DNA of 6,570 nt from Bacteroidota bacterium (GCA_024640925.1 JAHEEB010000245.1:1-6570), one strand, 5' to 3'; shown: positions 1-5,386, numbered from the stretch's first letter. Numbers and translations: made by a program. The notes: generated by a model from the letters alone, not told the origin.

Positions 1-1235
1 ATAGCCAGATAGTAATCAGCCAAAGCATTAATATAATTCTGTTGCGATCTGAAATCGGCATATTGTGCATCTATCAGCTCAAGCATGGAACTTAAACCAT
101 TTAAATATTGCTGATAAATGGATTGAAGCGATTCCTCAGAACTTTCAACTTGTAATCTGGCATTGGTTATCTTTTCGCGGGCTTCTGTAAGGCTCAAATA
201 TGCCAAATGGATGTCAGTATATACCGTTCTGCATATTTCTTCATACTCAAGACTTAATTGGTTTACCTTTATCTTTTCAATTGCAACCTGATTCTTTTTC
301 CTTCCACCCGCAAAAATGTCCATTTTAAGCATTATGCCTGAATTGGTATAAAAATCACTTTCGTATATTGGGGTCCTCAGATAATTGAATGAACCGAAAG
401 CACCTATTTCGGGATACAATTTTTTTTGCTCTATGCTTAAAGAAAGTTCTTGTAATTCGGCCTGTTTCATGACACGTTGAATTTCAGGCAAATGTTGGTT
501 TGCTAAACTAAACAATGAATCTAAAGAAACTTGTTCCAGTGTGTCTTGGTAATCGATGAGAGAATCGGTAATTATAATAGTACTGTCAAGAGGTAGGCCA
601 GATATTTTTAATAATGACCAGACAGCTTTATTTTTCGCTGTTTCCAACTGAATTGCAAGGTATAATGAGTTTGAATACTCGGTTTGGGCATTTAGTAAGT
701 CTGATCGTTTTGAAATTCCAACCTTTAAGCGTTCGTTGGCGGCATCAACAGTAACAGAAAGCCGCTTTGTCATATCATTGGCTAACTCATCCAGTTTTTT
801 TAGTCTTAAATAGTTGATAAAAGTCTCATTTACAAGATAAACCAAACTGCTCTGATCGATTTTGAAACTGGTTAAATTGGTTTCATATCCAAGCTTTGAC
901 TGCTTAATCTCTGCCCTGTTTTTACCATTTTGCCAAACAGTTAAATAAGCCTGCAAGCTTGCATTAGCTGCCAGGTAATCATCAAGTCCGGCATATTGAT
1001 CAGTATACATGTATTCAGATGAAAAGCCAATTGTGGGAAGTAGTTTAGCTTTTTGAATGTCGATTTGTTTTTCGGAAATATTGGTCTCTATTTTATTTGC
1101 CAATAGGCCCGGATTGTTTTTCAACGCCAATTGAATATATTGCTCTAATGAATGAAATTGGCTTTCTGTTTCTTGTGCAAAAACCTGTTGAACAAATAAT
1201 ATAAGAAATCCTGAGATAAATATTTTTTCAAACAT
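1..1235 (-). CDS. TolC-family outer-membrane efflux protein, 3' end beyond window
   Basis: This is an outer-membrane factor that would form the exit duct of a tripartite efflux pump or type I secretion system, working with a periplasmic adaptor and an inner-membrane pump. The ATG at 1235 opens a frame that stays open for 411 codons to the left edge. Residues 1-20 are a signal peptide (charged start, hydrophobic core, probable cleavage after VFA at 18-20). The mature part shows the internal duplication of TolC. Repeat one has LLPTIGFSSEY (65-75), WQNGKNRAEI (101-110) and RLKVGISKRSDLLNAQ (169-184). Repeat two has LYPEIGAFGSFNY (273-285), DIFAGGRKKNQV (306-317) and YLNGLSSMLELIDAQ (377-391). 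The long linking stretches are helix-like, as expected for the periplasmic tunnel. After LIDAQ the family normally ends within a few tens of residues, so little is missing. No gene lies between its start and its own regulatory region, so it probably leads an operon extending left. The substrate cannot be told from the sequence. Confidence 0.93.
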   Translation of the reverse strand, partial: MFEKIFISGFLILFVQQVFAQETESQFHSLEQYIQLALKNNPGLLANKIETNISEKQIDIQKAKLLPTIGFSSEYMYTDQYAGLDDYLAANASLQAYLTVWQNGKNRAEIKQSKLGYETNLTSFKIDQSSLVYLVNETFINYLRLKKLDELANDMTKRLSVTVDAANERLKVGISKRSDLLNAQTEYSNSLYLAIQLETAKNKAVWSLLKISGLPLDSTIIITDSLIDYQDTLEQVSLDSLFSLANQHLPEIQRVMKQAELQELSLSIEQKKLYPEIGAFGSFNYLRTPIYESDFYTNSGIMLKMDIFAGGRKKNQVAIEKIKVNQLSLEYEEICRTVYTDIHLAYLSLTEAREKITNARLQVESSEESLQSIYQQYLNGLSSMLELIDAQYADFRSQQNYINALADYYLA

Positions 1236-1314
1236 TTTGTTACAATTTTATGGTACAAAGAAAAGACCTGAATATTTCTTGGATATTTCAGGTATGTAAC
1301 AAATTGTAACAAAT
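1236..1314 (-). promoter_or_regulatory. Nested dyads and tandem repeat in the tolC leader/promoter
   Basis: Directly upstream of the tolC ATG lies a perfect 13-bp inverted repeat: TTTGTTACAATTT at 1236-1248 and AAATTGTAACAAA at 1301-1313. The distal arm overlaps a perfect 10-bp tandem repeat, TGTAACAAAT at 1295-1304 and again at 1305-1314, one helical turn apart. Nested between the arms is a second dyad, CCTGAATAT (1267-1275) with ATATTTCAGG (1283-1292), paired except for one extra T. The region could be a regulator binding site with repeats on one DNA face. Alternatively, if transcribed, it could be an RNA leader that sequesters the translation start, because the proximal arm touches the ATG. 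I found no perfect TAnnTTTG element here, so the transcription start is not placed. The repeats are directly visible; the regulatory role is inference. Confidence 0.55.
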
Positions 1315-1316
1315 GA

Positions 1317-1340
1317 AAAAGGGGAAAATAATCCCCTTTT
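1317..1340 (-). terminator. Intrinsic terminator after the hydrolase gene
   Basis: AAAAGGGG (1317-1324) and CCCCTTTT (1333-1340) form a perfect 8-bp stem with an 8-nt loop. Read on the minus strand, the stem is followed by one more T, giving a short five-T tract. It lies about 70 nt past the hydrolase stop codon and just upstream of the tolC control region, so it most likely ends the hydrolase transcript and insulates tolC. The stem is symmetric, but no plus-strand gene needs a terminator here. Confidence 0.7.
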
Positions 1341-1378
1341 CTACTCTTGTTTTGGTAAGTGAAATTTTATTTTTATAA

Positions 1379-1420
1379 AAGTGTATATGAATTTTACACT
1401 TAAGATAATTTTAGTGTAAA
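1379..1420 (-). repeat. Three-arm mutually exclusive hairpins overlapping the hydrolase stop
   Basis: Three short arms are present: AAGTGTA (1379-1385), TTTACACT (1393-1400) and AGTGTAAA (1413-1420). The middle arm can pair with the right arm (8 bp, 12-nt loop) or, through TACACTT at 1395-1401, with the left arm (7 bp, 9-nt loop), but not with both. The right arm overlaps the last codons of the hydrolase gene, with its stop at 1411-1413. On the minus strand the second hairpin is followed by a T/A-rich run. It may be an auxiliary terminator or an mRNA 3'-end stabilising structure. The arms are directly visible and the function is inferred. Confidence 0.45.
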
Positions 1421-2199
1421 TTGTTAATGACCTTCTGCAATTGCCTGTTAAACTCAGCTGGTTTTTCTATCATCGGATAATGGCCGGTTTCATGTATCTC
1501 AAATAACTCAAACGACTTACAATGTTTTTTTAACCCTTCAATATTTGTTGGTGAGGCATCGCTATTCACCAGGTTAAGTTTCAGATTAAGCAGAGAAAGC
1601 TTTTCCGGCTCCTGTTCTGCATATTTCATAACATCAATCAGAGAAGACATTCCTACCTTTGGATCCAGCCTTGCAAAATCGTTTTTAACTTTTTCTCTCA
1701 CAATGCTATCGGTAGAAGGATGAAACAAAACCCTTTCAGCATATGCTGGAGCGTATGTTTTGAAATCCTTTTGCATCAGTTCAAAAAATGAATTCATTTC
1801 TTTCATCAGTTCTTGGCTGAATTGAACATCAATTGTTTTAAAATTGTCTATTCCAATAAGACCAATAATAGCCGGATTGCCTTTAAGTGCCGTTTCCAGC
1901 ATAATATCTCCGCTCATAGAATGCCCGATAAGGATTACTTTCTTCAATCTCAAATTATCAATAAAATGCACAACATCATTACAATATTCTTCAACTGTCC
2001 AATCAGTCCGATTGGAGGTTGATCTTCCAAAACCAGGAAGATCTATCGCATAGAGCATATATTTGTTCCTGAAATATGTAAACTGGTTGCTCCAATAATA
2101 ATTATCGATTCCCCAACCGTGCAGGAACAAAAGCGTGGTATCGCCTTCTCCTTCCGAAGTGTAAAAAATGTTAGTAGAATTATATTTTAGATATTTCAT
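1411..2199 (-). CDS. Alpha/beta-hydrolase (esterase/lactonase-like)
   Basis: This is a 262-residue cytoplasmic hydrolase of the alpha/beta fold, without a signal peptide or membrane segment. The core motifs are in the expected order and spacing. The oxyanion-hole motif HGWG is at 27-30, DLPGFGRS at 53-60 closes the strand-4 region, and the nucleophile elbow GHSMSG at 92-97 places the serine at S94. The acid is probably D214 (in NSDASP), and the base is H240 (in ETGHYPMIEKP). The variable cap lies roughly at 120-200 and is rich in charged and aromatic residues. The length is normal for the family and the triad is intact, so the enzyme should be active on an ester, lactone or similar bond. The sequence does not fix the substrate. 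Proteins of this kind are often labelled enol-lactonase-like or esterase, and I would not go further. The ATG at 2199 is the only sensible start, since the first strand begins within ten residues of it. The gene has its own promoter and operator-like region upstream and a terminator downstream, so it is probably monocistronic. Confidence 0.9.
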   Translation of the reverse strand: MKYLKYNSTNIFYTSEGEGDTTLLFLHGWGIDNYYWSNQFTYFRNKYMLYAIDLPGFGRSTSNRTDWTVEEYCNDVVHFIDNLRLKKVILIGHSMSGDIMLETALKGNPAIIGLIGIDNFKTIDVQFSQELMKEMNSFFELMQKDFKTYAPAYAERVLFHPSTDSIVREKVKNDFARLDPKVGMSSLIDVMKYAEQEPEKLSLLNLKLNLVNSDASPTNIEGLKKHCKSFELFEIHETGHYPMIEKPAEFNRQLQKVINNLH

Positions 2200-2222
2200 A
2201 ACTTGATTTGTTAGTTTATCAG

Positions 2223-2230
2223 CAAATATC
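2223..2230 (-). promoter_or_regulatory. Candidate -7 promoter element of the hydrolase gene
   Basis: Read on the minus strand this is GATATTTG, one mismatch from the Bacteroidota -7 consensus TAnnTTTG. It lies 24 nt upstream of the ATG at 2199, which would give a leader of about 15-20 nt. A TTG that could serve as part of a -33 element lies inside the adjacent dyad (2238-2261), although the spacing is shorter than ideal. The assignment is tentative. Confidence 0.35.
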
Positions 2231-2237
2231 TATTTAC

Positions 2238-2261
2238 ATAGTGACAACAGTATGTCAGTAT
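2238..2261 (-). promoter_or_regulatory. 24-bp operator-like dyad upstream of the hydrolase
   Basis: Two nine-base half-sites, ATAGTGACA (2238-2246) and TGTCAGTAT (2253-2261), are separated by the six bases ACAGTA. Eight of nine positions pair, and the only break is a G/G position flanking the TGACA/TGTCA core. The dyad sits 39 nt upstream of the start codon and just upstream of the -7-like element, a location where a bound dimer would contact or block polymerase. The length and symmetry fit a dimeric helix-turn-helix regulator such as a TetR, MarR or WYL-type protein. No regulator gene is present in the window, so the binding partner is unknown. Confidence 0.5.
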
Positions 2262-2286
2262 TGTTCAAAACTTTTCCGAAATTCTT

Positions 2287-3606
2287 CTAAACCTGAGATT
2301 TTTTTTTGATAGCCACAAACAGAGAAAAGTAATAACTGTCGGCATTGATTACCGAGTGTATTACAAGGTTACTTTCATTCAGTATTTCCAATAATTCGCT
2401 CCATATTGCAGATTCGGAAAAAGTATCAGCTGTGTCATTCCAAAGCGTATTGGCATATAATATTTTGTTTCCATAAAACATTTCAATCTTCTTACTTACC
2501 GATAATTCATTTTTTTTAGAGGCTAAATCCCTTTTTAAGTTTTCTATCCCCTGAAAATACTGACAAAGTATGATTGTCCCGTCTTCAGACAATAAAGCAG
2601 CAATTTTTTGAAACAACCTCTTTTTGTCGTGATAGTTAAAATAGAATAACACATAATTAAGCAATACTAAGTCAAACTTCTGATGGGAGTTAAAATCAAA
2701 GAAGTCGATATTCAAAATCTGAACATTTGAGAAATCCTGAAATCGTGACCTGGTTTCTTCAAAAACCTTTTTTTGCAGTTCAATACCAGTCAGATTGGTT
2801 GTGTTTAATTTTTCAATGGCAACACTCAAATAGTTTCCATACCCACATCCAATATCCAACAATGATGATAAGGGTTTTGTTTTATTTATTTCTTCGATAA
2901 TTTCTCCGAATCGATATTTAGTAAAATTATTAAATGCATTTCGTCCCGATTCGGTATAATAACTTTCATCAAAGGGAGAAGGAATTTTATCTGGTAAGGT
3001 AAGTTTTGATAAATGAAATAATGTCTCACACAACCTGACTTCGTAATCAAGATTTCCTTCAGTCAACATTGCGATCCATGCCTTACCCTGCTTTATATAT
3101 CTGAATTTATAAGTACTATCCCTATATCTTGAAATCAAATCGCGAATAAATAAAAAGTCTTTAATCATTTTAAGATAATTACCAGAAATATTCTTTGGTA
3201 TTATCATTGAATCATTCTCTATTACTGAAAGAATAGCCTTTTTTTGCTCGCTATTAATTTTTCGGTATTTTTTATCGAAAAGAAAATGGTTGTCTTTAGT
3301 TATTAAAATCTCAAAATGGTATAAAAGGTTAATCAGGGAGCTAAGAATCCTGTTTTTCTGATCTTTTTGAAATAAATTACTTTCCGGAAAATCATTTACA
3401 ATATTCCACAATTTGTTTTTCTCGATAATATATAAGGAAATCAACCGGATAAAATTGAGAATCTTCGGATAAAACCGAAGCTTTAAAGCTGTATTGCTTC
3501 TTGTAAGTCGTTTTGTTATATATGTAATAAAACACTCCGGAAACATAAGTCTTTCCGGAGTGTTTAACTCAGTATCTTTGTTTTTTAATCTGCAATACTC
3601 TATCAT
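2287..3606 (-). CDS. Class I SAM-dependent methyltransferase with long N-terminal region
   Basis: This 439-residue protein would transfer a methyl group from S-adenosylmethionine. The Rossmann methyltransferase domain occupies about 225-355 and has the standard signatures. Motif I is LLDIGCGYG (249-257), the acidic residue ending strand 2 is E276 (GIEL), D301 follows in NIDFFDF, and strand 4 is FDLVLLNYVLFYF (311-323). A post-IV strand reads DGTIILCQY (342-350). Residues about 45-120 are helical and resemble the winged-helix or dimerisation region found ahead of many O-methyltransferase domains. Residues 120-225 and the tail after 355 are not recognised. There is no signal peptide or membrane segment. 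The acceptor is unknown; small-molecule O-methylation is a reasonable guess from the architecture only. The ATG at 3606 is taken as the start because a -7-like element lies about 27 nt upstream. The only alternative ATG before the domain is codon 21, which sits in the loop of a strong hairpin. The gene is downstream of the PepSY-like gene on the same strand (74 bp apart) and 87 bp upstream of the hydrolase. Confidence 0.85.
   Translation of the reverse strand: MIEYCRLKNKDTELNTPERLMFPECFITYITKRLTRSNTALKLRFYPKILNFIRLISLYIIEKNKLWNIVNDFPESNLFQKDQKNRILSSLINLLYHFEILITKDNHFLFDKKYRKINSEQKKAILSVIENDSMIIPKNISGNYLKMIKDFLFIRDLISRYRDSTYKFRYIKQGKAWIAMLTEGNLDYEVRLCETLFHLSKLTLPDKIPSPFDESYYTESGRNAFNNFTKYRFGEIIEEINKTKPLSSLLDIGCGYGNYLSVAIEKLNTTNLTGIELQKKVFEETRSRFQDFSNVQILNIDFFDFNSHQKFDLVLLNYVLFYFNYHDKKRLFQKIAALLSEDGTIILCQYFQGIENLKRDLASKKNELSVSKKIEMFYGNKILYANTLWNDTADTFSESAIWSELLEILNESNLVIHSVINADSYYFSLFVAIKKKSQV
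3463..3480 (-). repeat. Small hairpin inside the 5' methyltransferase coding region
   Basis: CTTCGG (3463-3468) and CCGAAG (3475-3480) form a perfect 6-bp stem with a 6-nt loop, about 50 bp downstream (in the gene's direction) of the larger 3530-3565 hairpin. Two GC-rich stems this close together in an AT-rich gene suggest a structured 5' mRNA, but alone this one could be chance. Its bases encode part of the stretch around residues 42-48. Confidence 0.35.
3530..3565 (-). terminator. Perfect 14-bp terminator-like hairpin within the methyltransferase reading frame
   Basis: AAACACTCCGGAAA (3530-3543) and TTTCCGGAGTGTTT (3552-3565) are exact reverse complements around an 8-nt loop. Six of the 14 pairs are G-C. 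On the minus strand the stem is followed by TTTTATTA, so it has the form of an intrinsic terminator; the plus-strand reading ends with TTT and then AACTC. It lies across codons 14-26 of the methyltransferase frame, and the in-frame ATG of codon 21 is the last three bases of the loop. Possible explanations are transcription attenuation early in the gene, translational gating of the internal ATG, or a true start further downstream than the ATGs. The structure is directly visible; its role is inference. Confidence 0.6.
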
Positions 3607-3632
3607 AACAAGCAGACAGAAGTTTTTAATCC

Positions 3633-3640
3633 CAAAATTA
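3633..3640 (-). promoter_or_regulatory. Candidate -7 promoter element of the methyltransferase gene
   Basis: On the minus strand this reads TAATTTTG, an exact match to TAnnTTTG. It lies about 27 nt upstream of the ATG at 3606, giving a leader of roughly 20 nt. No clear TTTG is found at the usual -33 distance; the nearest similar sequence is TTTC at 3659-3656, which is too close. In an AT-rich background a single -7 match is moderate evidence. Confidence 0.4.
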
Positions 3641-3680
3641 TTCTACGTATAAAATTGAAAGCTTAATTTGGACCAATCTA

Positions 3681-4130
3681 TTATTTTTTATCGCTTTTGG
3701 TTTCTGATTCAGACTTCAATACTTTACCGGCTTCATCAATTTTTAGTTTGGTAAGGGTATTTCCATCTTTAATTTCAACTTTGTAAACCGTTGCCTTTCC
3801 TTCTTCTGTTATTTGTTTTATACTATTTACCTCACCATTCTTTCGATTGGCTTTTATAGTTGATTGAACTCCCTGTGGTAATTCTTCTAAAGTGAAATTC
3901 ACAGAGGTTTTTTTCCATTTTCCTTCTTCATTGATTTCTGCAACTGTTTTCTTTCCCTTGTAATCAAATTTGATTTTATAATCGCTCTTATCTTTTTTCC
4001 ACTTAACTTCTGTTACTCCAGGGAATTTCTGGTCAAATGTTACAACTATTTTTTTTGGTAAATCAGCTTTTTGTGATAATAGTGGCAGGGTAAACAGGAA
4101 CAAACCACACAATACAATAAAATTTCTCAT
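3681..4130 (-). CDS. Secreted PepSY-like (BLIP-like) protein
   Basis: This is a 149-residue exported protein of the PepSY-like type common in Bacteroidota, often described as beta-lactamase-inhibitor-like by fold only. Residues 1-20 form a signal peptide ending LLSQ. Cys8 lies inside the hydrophobic core and is not a lipobox, so a soluble periplasmic or secreted protein is expected. The mature part holds two similar alpha/beta units. Unit one (about 25-78) has FPGVTEVKWKKD, then DYKIKFDYKGKKTVAEI and NEEGKW. Unit two (about 83-138) has NGEVNSIKQITEEG, then YKVEIKDGNTLTKLKI and DEAGKV. The protein is strongly lysine-rich with no visible catalytic residues, so a binding or envelope-stress role is possible but unproven. 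The ATG at 4130 is chosen over an in-frame TTG two codons earlier at 4136, because the signal peptide is complete from the ATG and ATG is preferred. A TAnnTTTG element about 90 nt upstream would provide its promoter. Confidence 0.85.
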   Translation of the reverse strand: MRNFIVLCGLFLFTLPLLSQKADLPKKIVVTFDQKFPGVTEVKWKKDKSDYKIKFDYKGKKTVAEINEEGKWKKTSVNFTLEELPQGVQSTIKANRKNGEVNSIKQITEEGKATVYKVEIKDGNTLTKLKIDEAGKVLKSESETKSDKK

Positions 4131-4217
4131 TTTCAAAGTTTTTAATTATATTCTTGTATACGGGATTTTCGACAGATTCGATAAGTAAATTTATTCATTT
4201 CATTCGATTCCCAAGGT

Positions 4218-4225
4218 CAAATCTA
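4218..4225 (-). promoter_or_regulatory. Candidate -7 promoter element of the PepSY-like gene
   Basis: The minus strand reads TAGATTTG, an exact match to the Bacteroidota -7 consensus TAnnTTTG. The leader to the ATG at 4130 would be about 80 nt. There is no convincing TTTG at the -33 position, so the call rests on the -7 match and on its location in the divergent intergenic region. Confidence 0.45.
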
Positions 4226-4300
4226 ACAAAATAGTAAGAATGAACCTTTTTAGTAATACAGTTATGTAACTATTTTCACCCATTATCTAAGAAAAATAAA

Positions 4301-4334
4301 AATTGAAAGGAGATTAAACTATTCAATTTCAATT
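4301..4334 (+). repeat. 8-bp inverted repeat in the modD upstream region
   Basis: AATTGAAA (4301-4308) and TTTCAATT (4327-4334) are exact reverse complements separated by 18 bases. A second TTCAAT at 4322-4327 could pair with the same left arm. The arms are AT-rich, so a chance origin is quite possible. If real, it would be a regulator site or leader structure upstream of modD. Confidence 0.25.
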
Positions 4335-4384
4335 AACTGACCATATGAAATAAAAAGAAATTTTACGTACAGACTTTGATTCCT

Positions 4385-4413
4385 AAAAAACAGATGGTCT
4401 TTTCAGTTTTTTT
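4385..4413 (+). terminator. Weak terminator-like or attenuator-like hairpin before modD
   Basis: AAAAAAC (4385-4391) pairs with GTTTTTT (4406-4412). After an A/A mismatch, GA (4393-4394) also pairs with TC (4403-4404), leaving an 8-nt loop. The run of T extends one base beyond the stem, into TATATATC. It lies 41 nt upstream of the modD ATG, so it would act only on a transcript begun further upstream. The stem has only two G-C pairs, so it would be a poor terminator. Confidence 0.25.
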
Positions 4414-4453
4414 ATATATCTTTTGACTAATCAAGTTGATAAAAAATACGGAT

Positions 4454-5302
4454 ATGATATATTTTACAGATGAAGAGCTTGACAGGCTTATTTCCGAAGA
4501 TGTTCCTTATTTCGATTTTACAACACGGCTGGCAAAGTTCGGCAGCCGCCTGGCTAAAATTCAATATTTTACCAGGGAATCTACTGTTATTTGTTGTACC
4601 GAAGAAGTGCTTCGTTTTTTTTCAAAATTTGGAATTACCCCCACTATCGTTTCGCTGAGTGGCGAATATATTGAAAAAGATATCAAATTTTTCGAAGCCG
4701 AAGGATTAGCAAAGCATTTACATACAATCTGGCGGATTTCTGCAAACCTTATGGAATATGCCTCTGGCGTTGCAACCACAACACGCCTCATGGTTGATGC
4801 AGCAAGAGCCATTAACAAGAATATAATTATATCATCGACACGCAAGACAATACCATTCACTCGAAAAATTGCAGCCAAAGCGGTTCTGGTAGGAGGTGGA
4901 AATCTCAACCGATTAAGTCTGTCAGAAAATATAGTTCTTTTCCCAAATCATTATAAGTTTTTTGGTGGGCTGAAAGGTCTTGTCTCAAAAATCGACCAGA
5001 TGAAGGAAGAAGCTGCCGGTAAAATCATTACAGTTGAAGTTCAATCGATAGAAGATGCAGAAATATTAAGCAAAACAGCTGTTGATGTGATTCAGATTGA
5101 AAACCTTGAACCGCAAGCAATTAAAAAATTTATAGACGAAACAAAGAAATACAACCAGAGTGTTAAAATAGCTGCTGCAGGAGGAATTAATATTGATAAT
5201 GTAGAAGCTTATGCTGCGTCCGGAGTGGATATAATTGTTTCTTCATTTCCCAATCATTGCTATCCTTCTTTATTCAGAGTTGAAATTGAGCCATTGGATT
5301 AG
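4454..5302 (+). CDS. modD: ModD, nicotinate-nucleotide pyrophosphorylase-like protein
   Basis: This 282-residue cytoplasmic protein belongs to the ModD branch of the quinolinate phosphoribosyltransferase (NadC) family. ModD genes are usually found with molybdate ABC-transport genes; their reaction is not established. The start MIYFTDEELDRLISEDVPY matches the usual ModD N-terminus, so the ATG at 4454 is preferred to an in-frame TTG at 4436. The N-terminal alpha/beta domain is followed by LMEYASGVATTTR (99-111), STRKTIPFTRK (128-138), KAVLVGGGNLNRLSLSE (142-158), the strand-end VEV (194-196), IQIENLEP (213-220) and AAAGGINIDNVEAYAASGVD (240-259), in the order of the QPRTase barrel. Compared with NadC, the His-Arg pair is N152-R153, the Lys after the LSE segment is absent, and the usual acidic Asp is E216. 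LSE followed by LF rather than a lysine is a ModD trait, whereas the Asn and the PF in TRKTIPF look unusual even for ModD. It is the only plus-strand gene in the window, with no modABC neighbour visible. NadC itself is unlikely because of the missing active-site residues. Confidence 0.85.
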   Translation: MIYFTDEELDRLISEDVPYFDFTTRLAKFGSRLAKIQYFTRESTVICCTEEVLRFFSKFGITPTIVSLSGEYIEKDIKFFEAEGLAKHLHTIWRISANLMEYASGVATTTRLMVDAARAINKNIIISSTRKTIPFTRKIAAKAVLVGGGNLNRLSLSENIVLFPNHYKFFGGLKGLVSKIDQMKEEAAGKIITVEVQSIEDAEILSKTAVDVIQIENLEPQAIKKFIDETKKYNQSVKIAAAGGINIDNVEAYAASGVDIIVSSFPNHCYPSLFRVEIEPLD

Positions 5303-5386
5303 TTGAAAACGAAATCCTTATCTATTAATAATATTGAGACTCTTTTTTTAATATCAAATTCAAAGTTTTTTATCTTAACCCCGGAA

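Larger units (their letters stand above)
4131..4453. other. Divergent intergenic region between the PepSY-like gene and modD
   Basis: This 323-bp AT-rich stretch separates two divergently transcribed genes. It contains no reading frame worth calling; the longest ATG-initiated frames seen are only a few codons. Visible elements are a TAnnTTTG match serving the minus-strand gene (4218-4225), a 7-bp direct repeat ATTCGAT near 4175-4181 and 4203-4209, a short dyad AGTTA-TG-TAACT near 4260-4271, an 8-bp inverted repeat (4301-4334), and an A-tract/T-tract hairpin (4385-4413) before modD. I see nothing resembling a molybdenum-cofactor riboswitch or another known RNA. Confidence 0.6.

Noticed and set aside
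1813..2053. Two overlapping plus-strand frames of 69 codons
   Set aside because: They lie antisense to the well-supported hydrolase, including its nucleophile motif, and have no recognisable protein features.
4072..4128. Lipoprotein signal in the PepSY-like protein (Cys8)
   Set aside because: The Cys is within the hydrophobic core and lacks the L-[AS]-[GA]-C context.
4131..4136. TTG at 4136 as the start of the PepSY-like gene
   Set aside because: The ATG two codons later gives a complete signal peptide.
4260..4271. AGTTA-TG-TAACT dyad as an operator
   Set aside because: Arms of five AT-rich bases are expected by chance in this composition.
4436..4453. TTG at 4436 as the modD start
   Set aside because: It adds six residues not seen in the family; the ATG at 4454 gives the standard ModD N-terminus.
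4137..4453. Molybdenum-cofactor riboswitch upstream of modD
   Set aside because: The region is AT-rich with only short weak hairpins; nothing resembles the multi-stem G-C-rich core of that riboswitch.
4470..4908. Short frames on both strands within modD (4470-4658 plus, 4561-4908 minus)
   Set aside because: Shadows of modD, with no domain or promoter support.
4454..5302. NadC (quinolinate phosphoribosyltransferase) as the identity of the plus-strand gene
   Set aside because: The catalytic lysine after the LSE segment and the His of the HR pair are missing, and the N-terminus is of the ModD type.
5303..5386. Shared bidirectional terminator between modD and the permease
   Set aside because: There are T-rich runs but only about 5 bp of A-T pairing around them, which is not enough to call.
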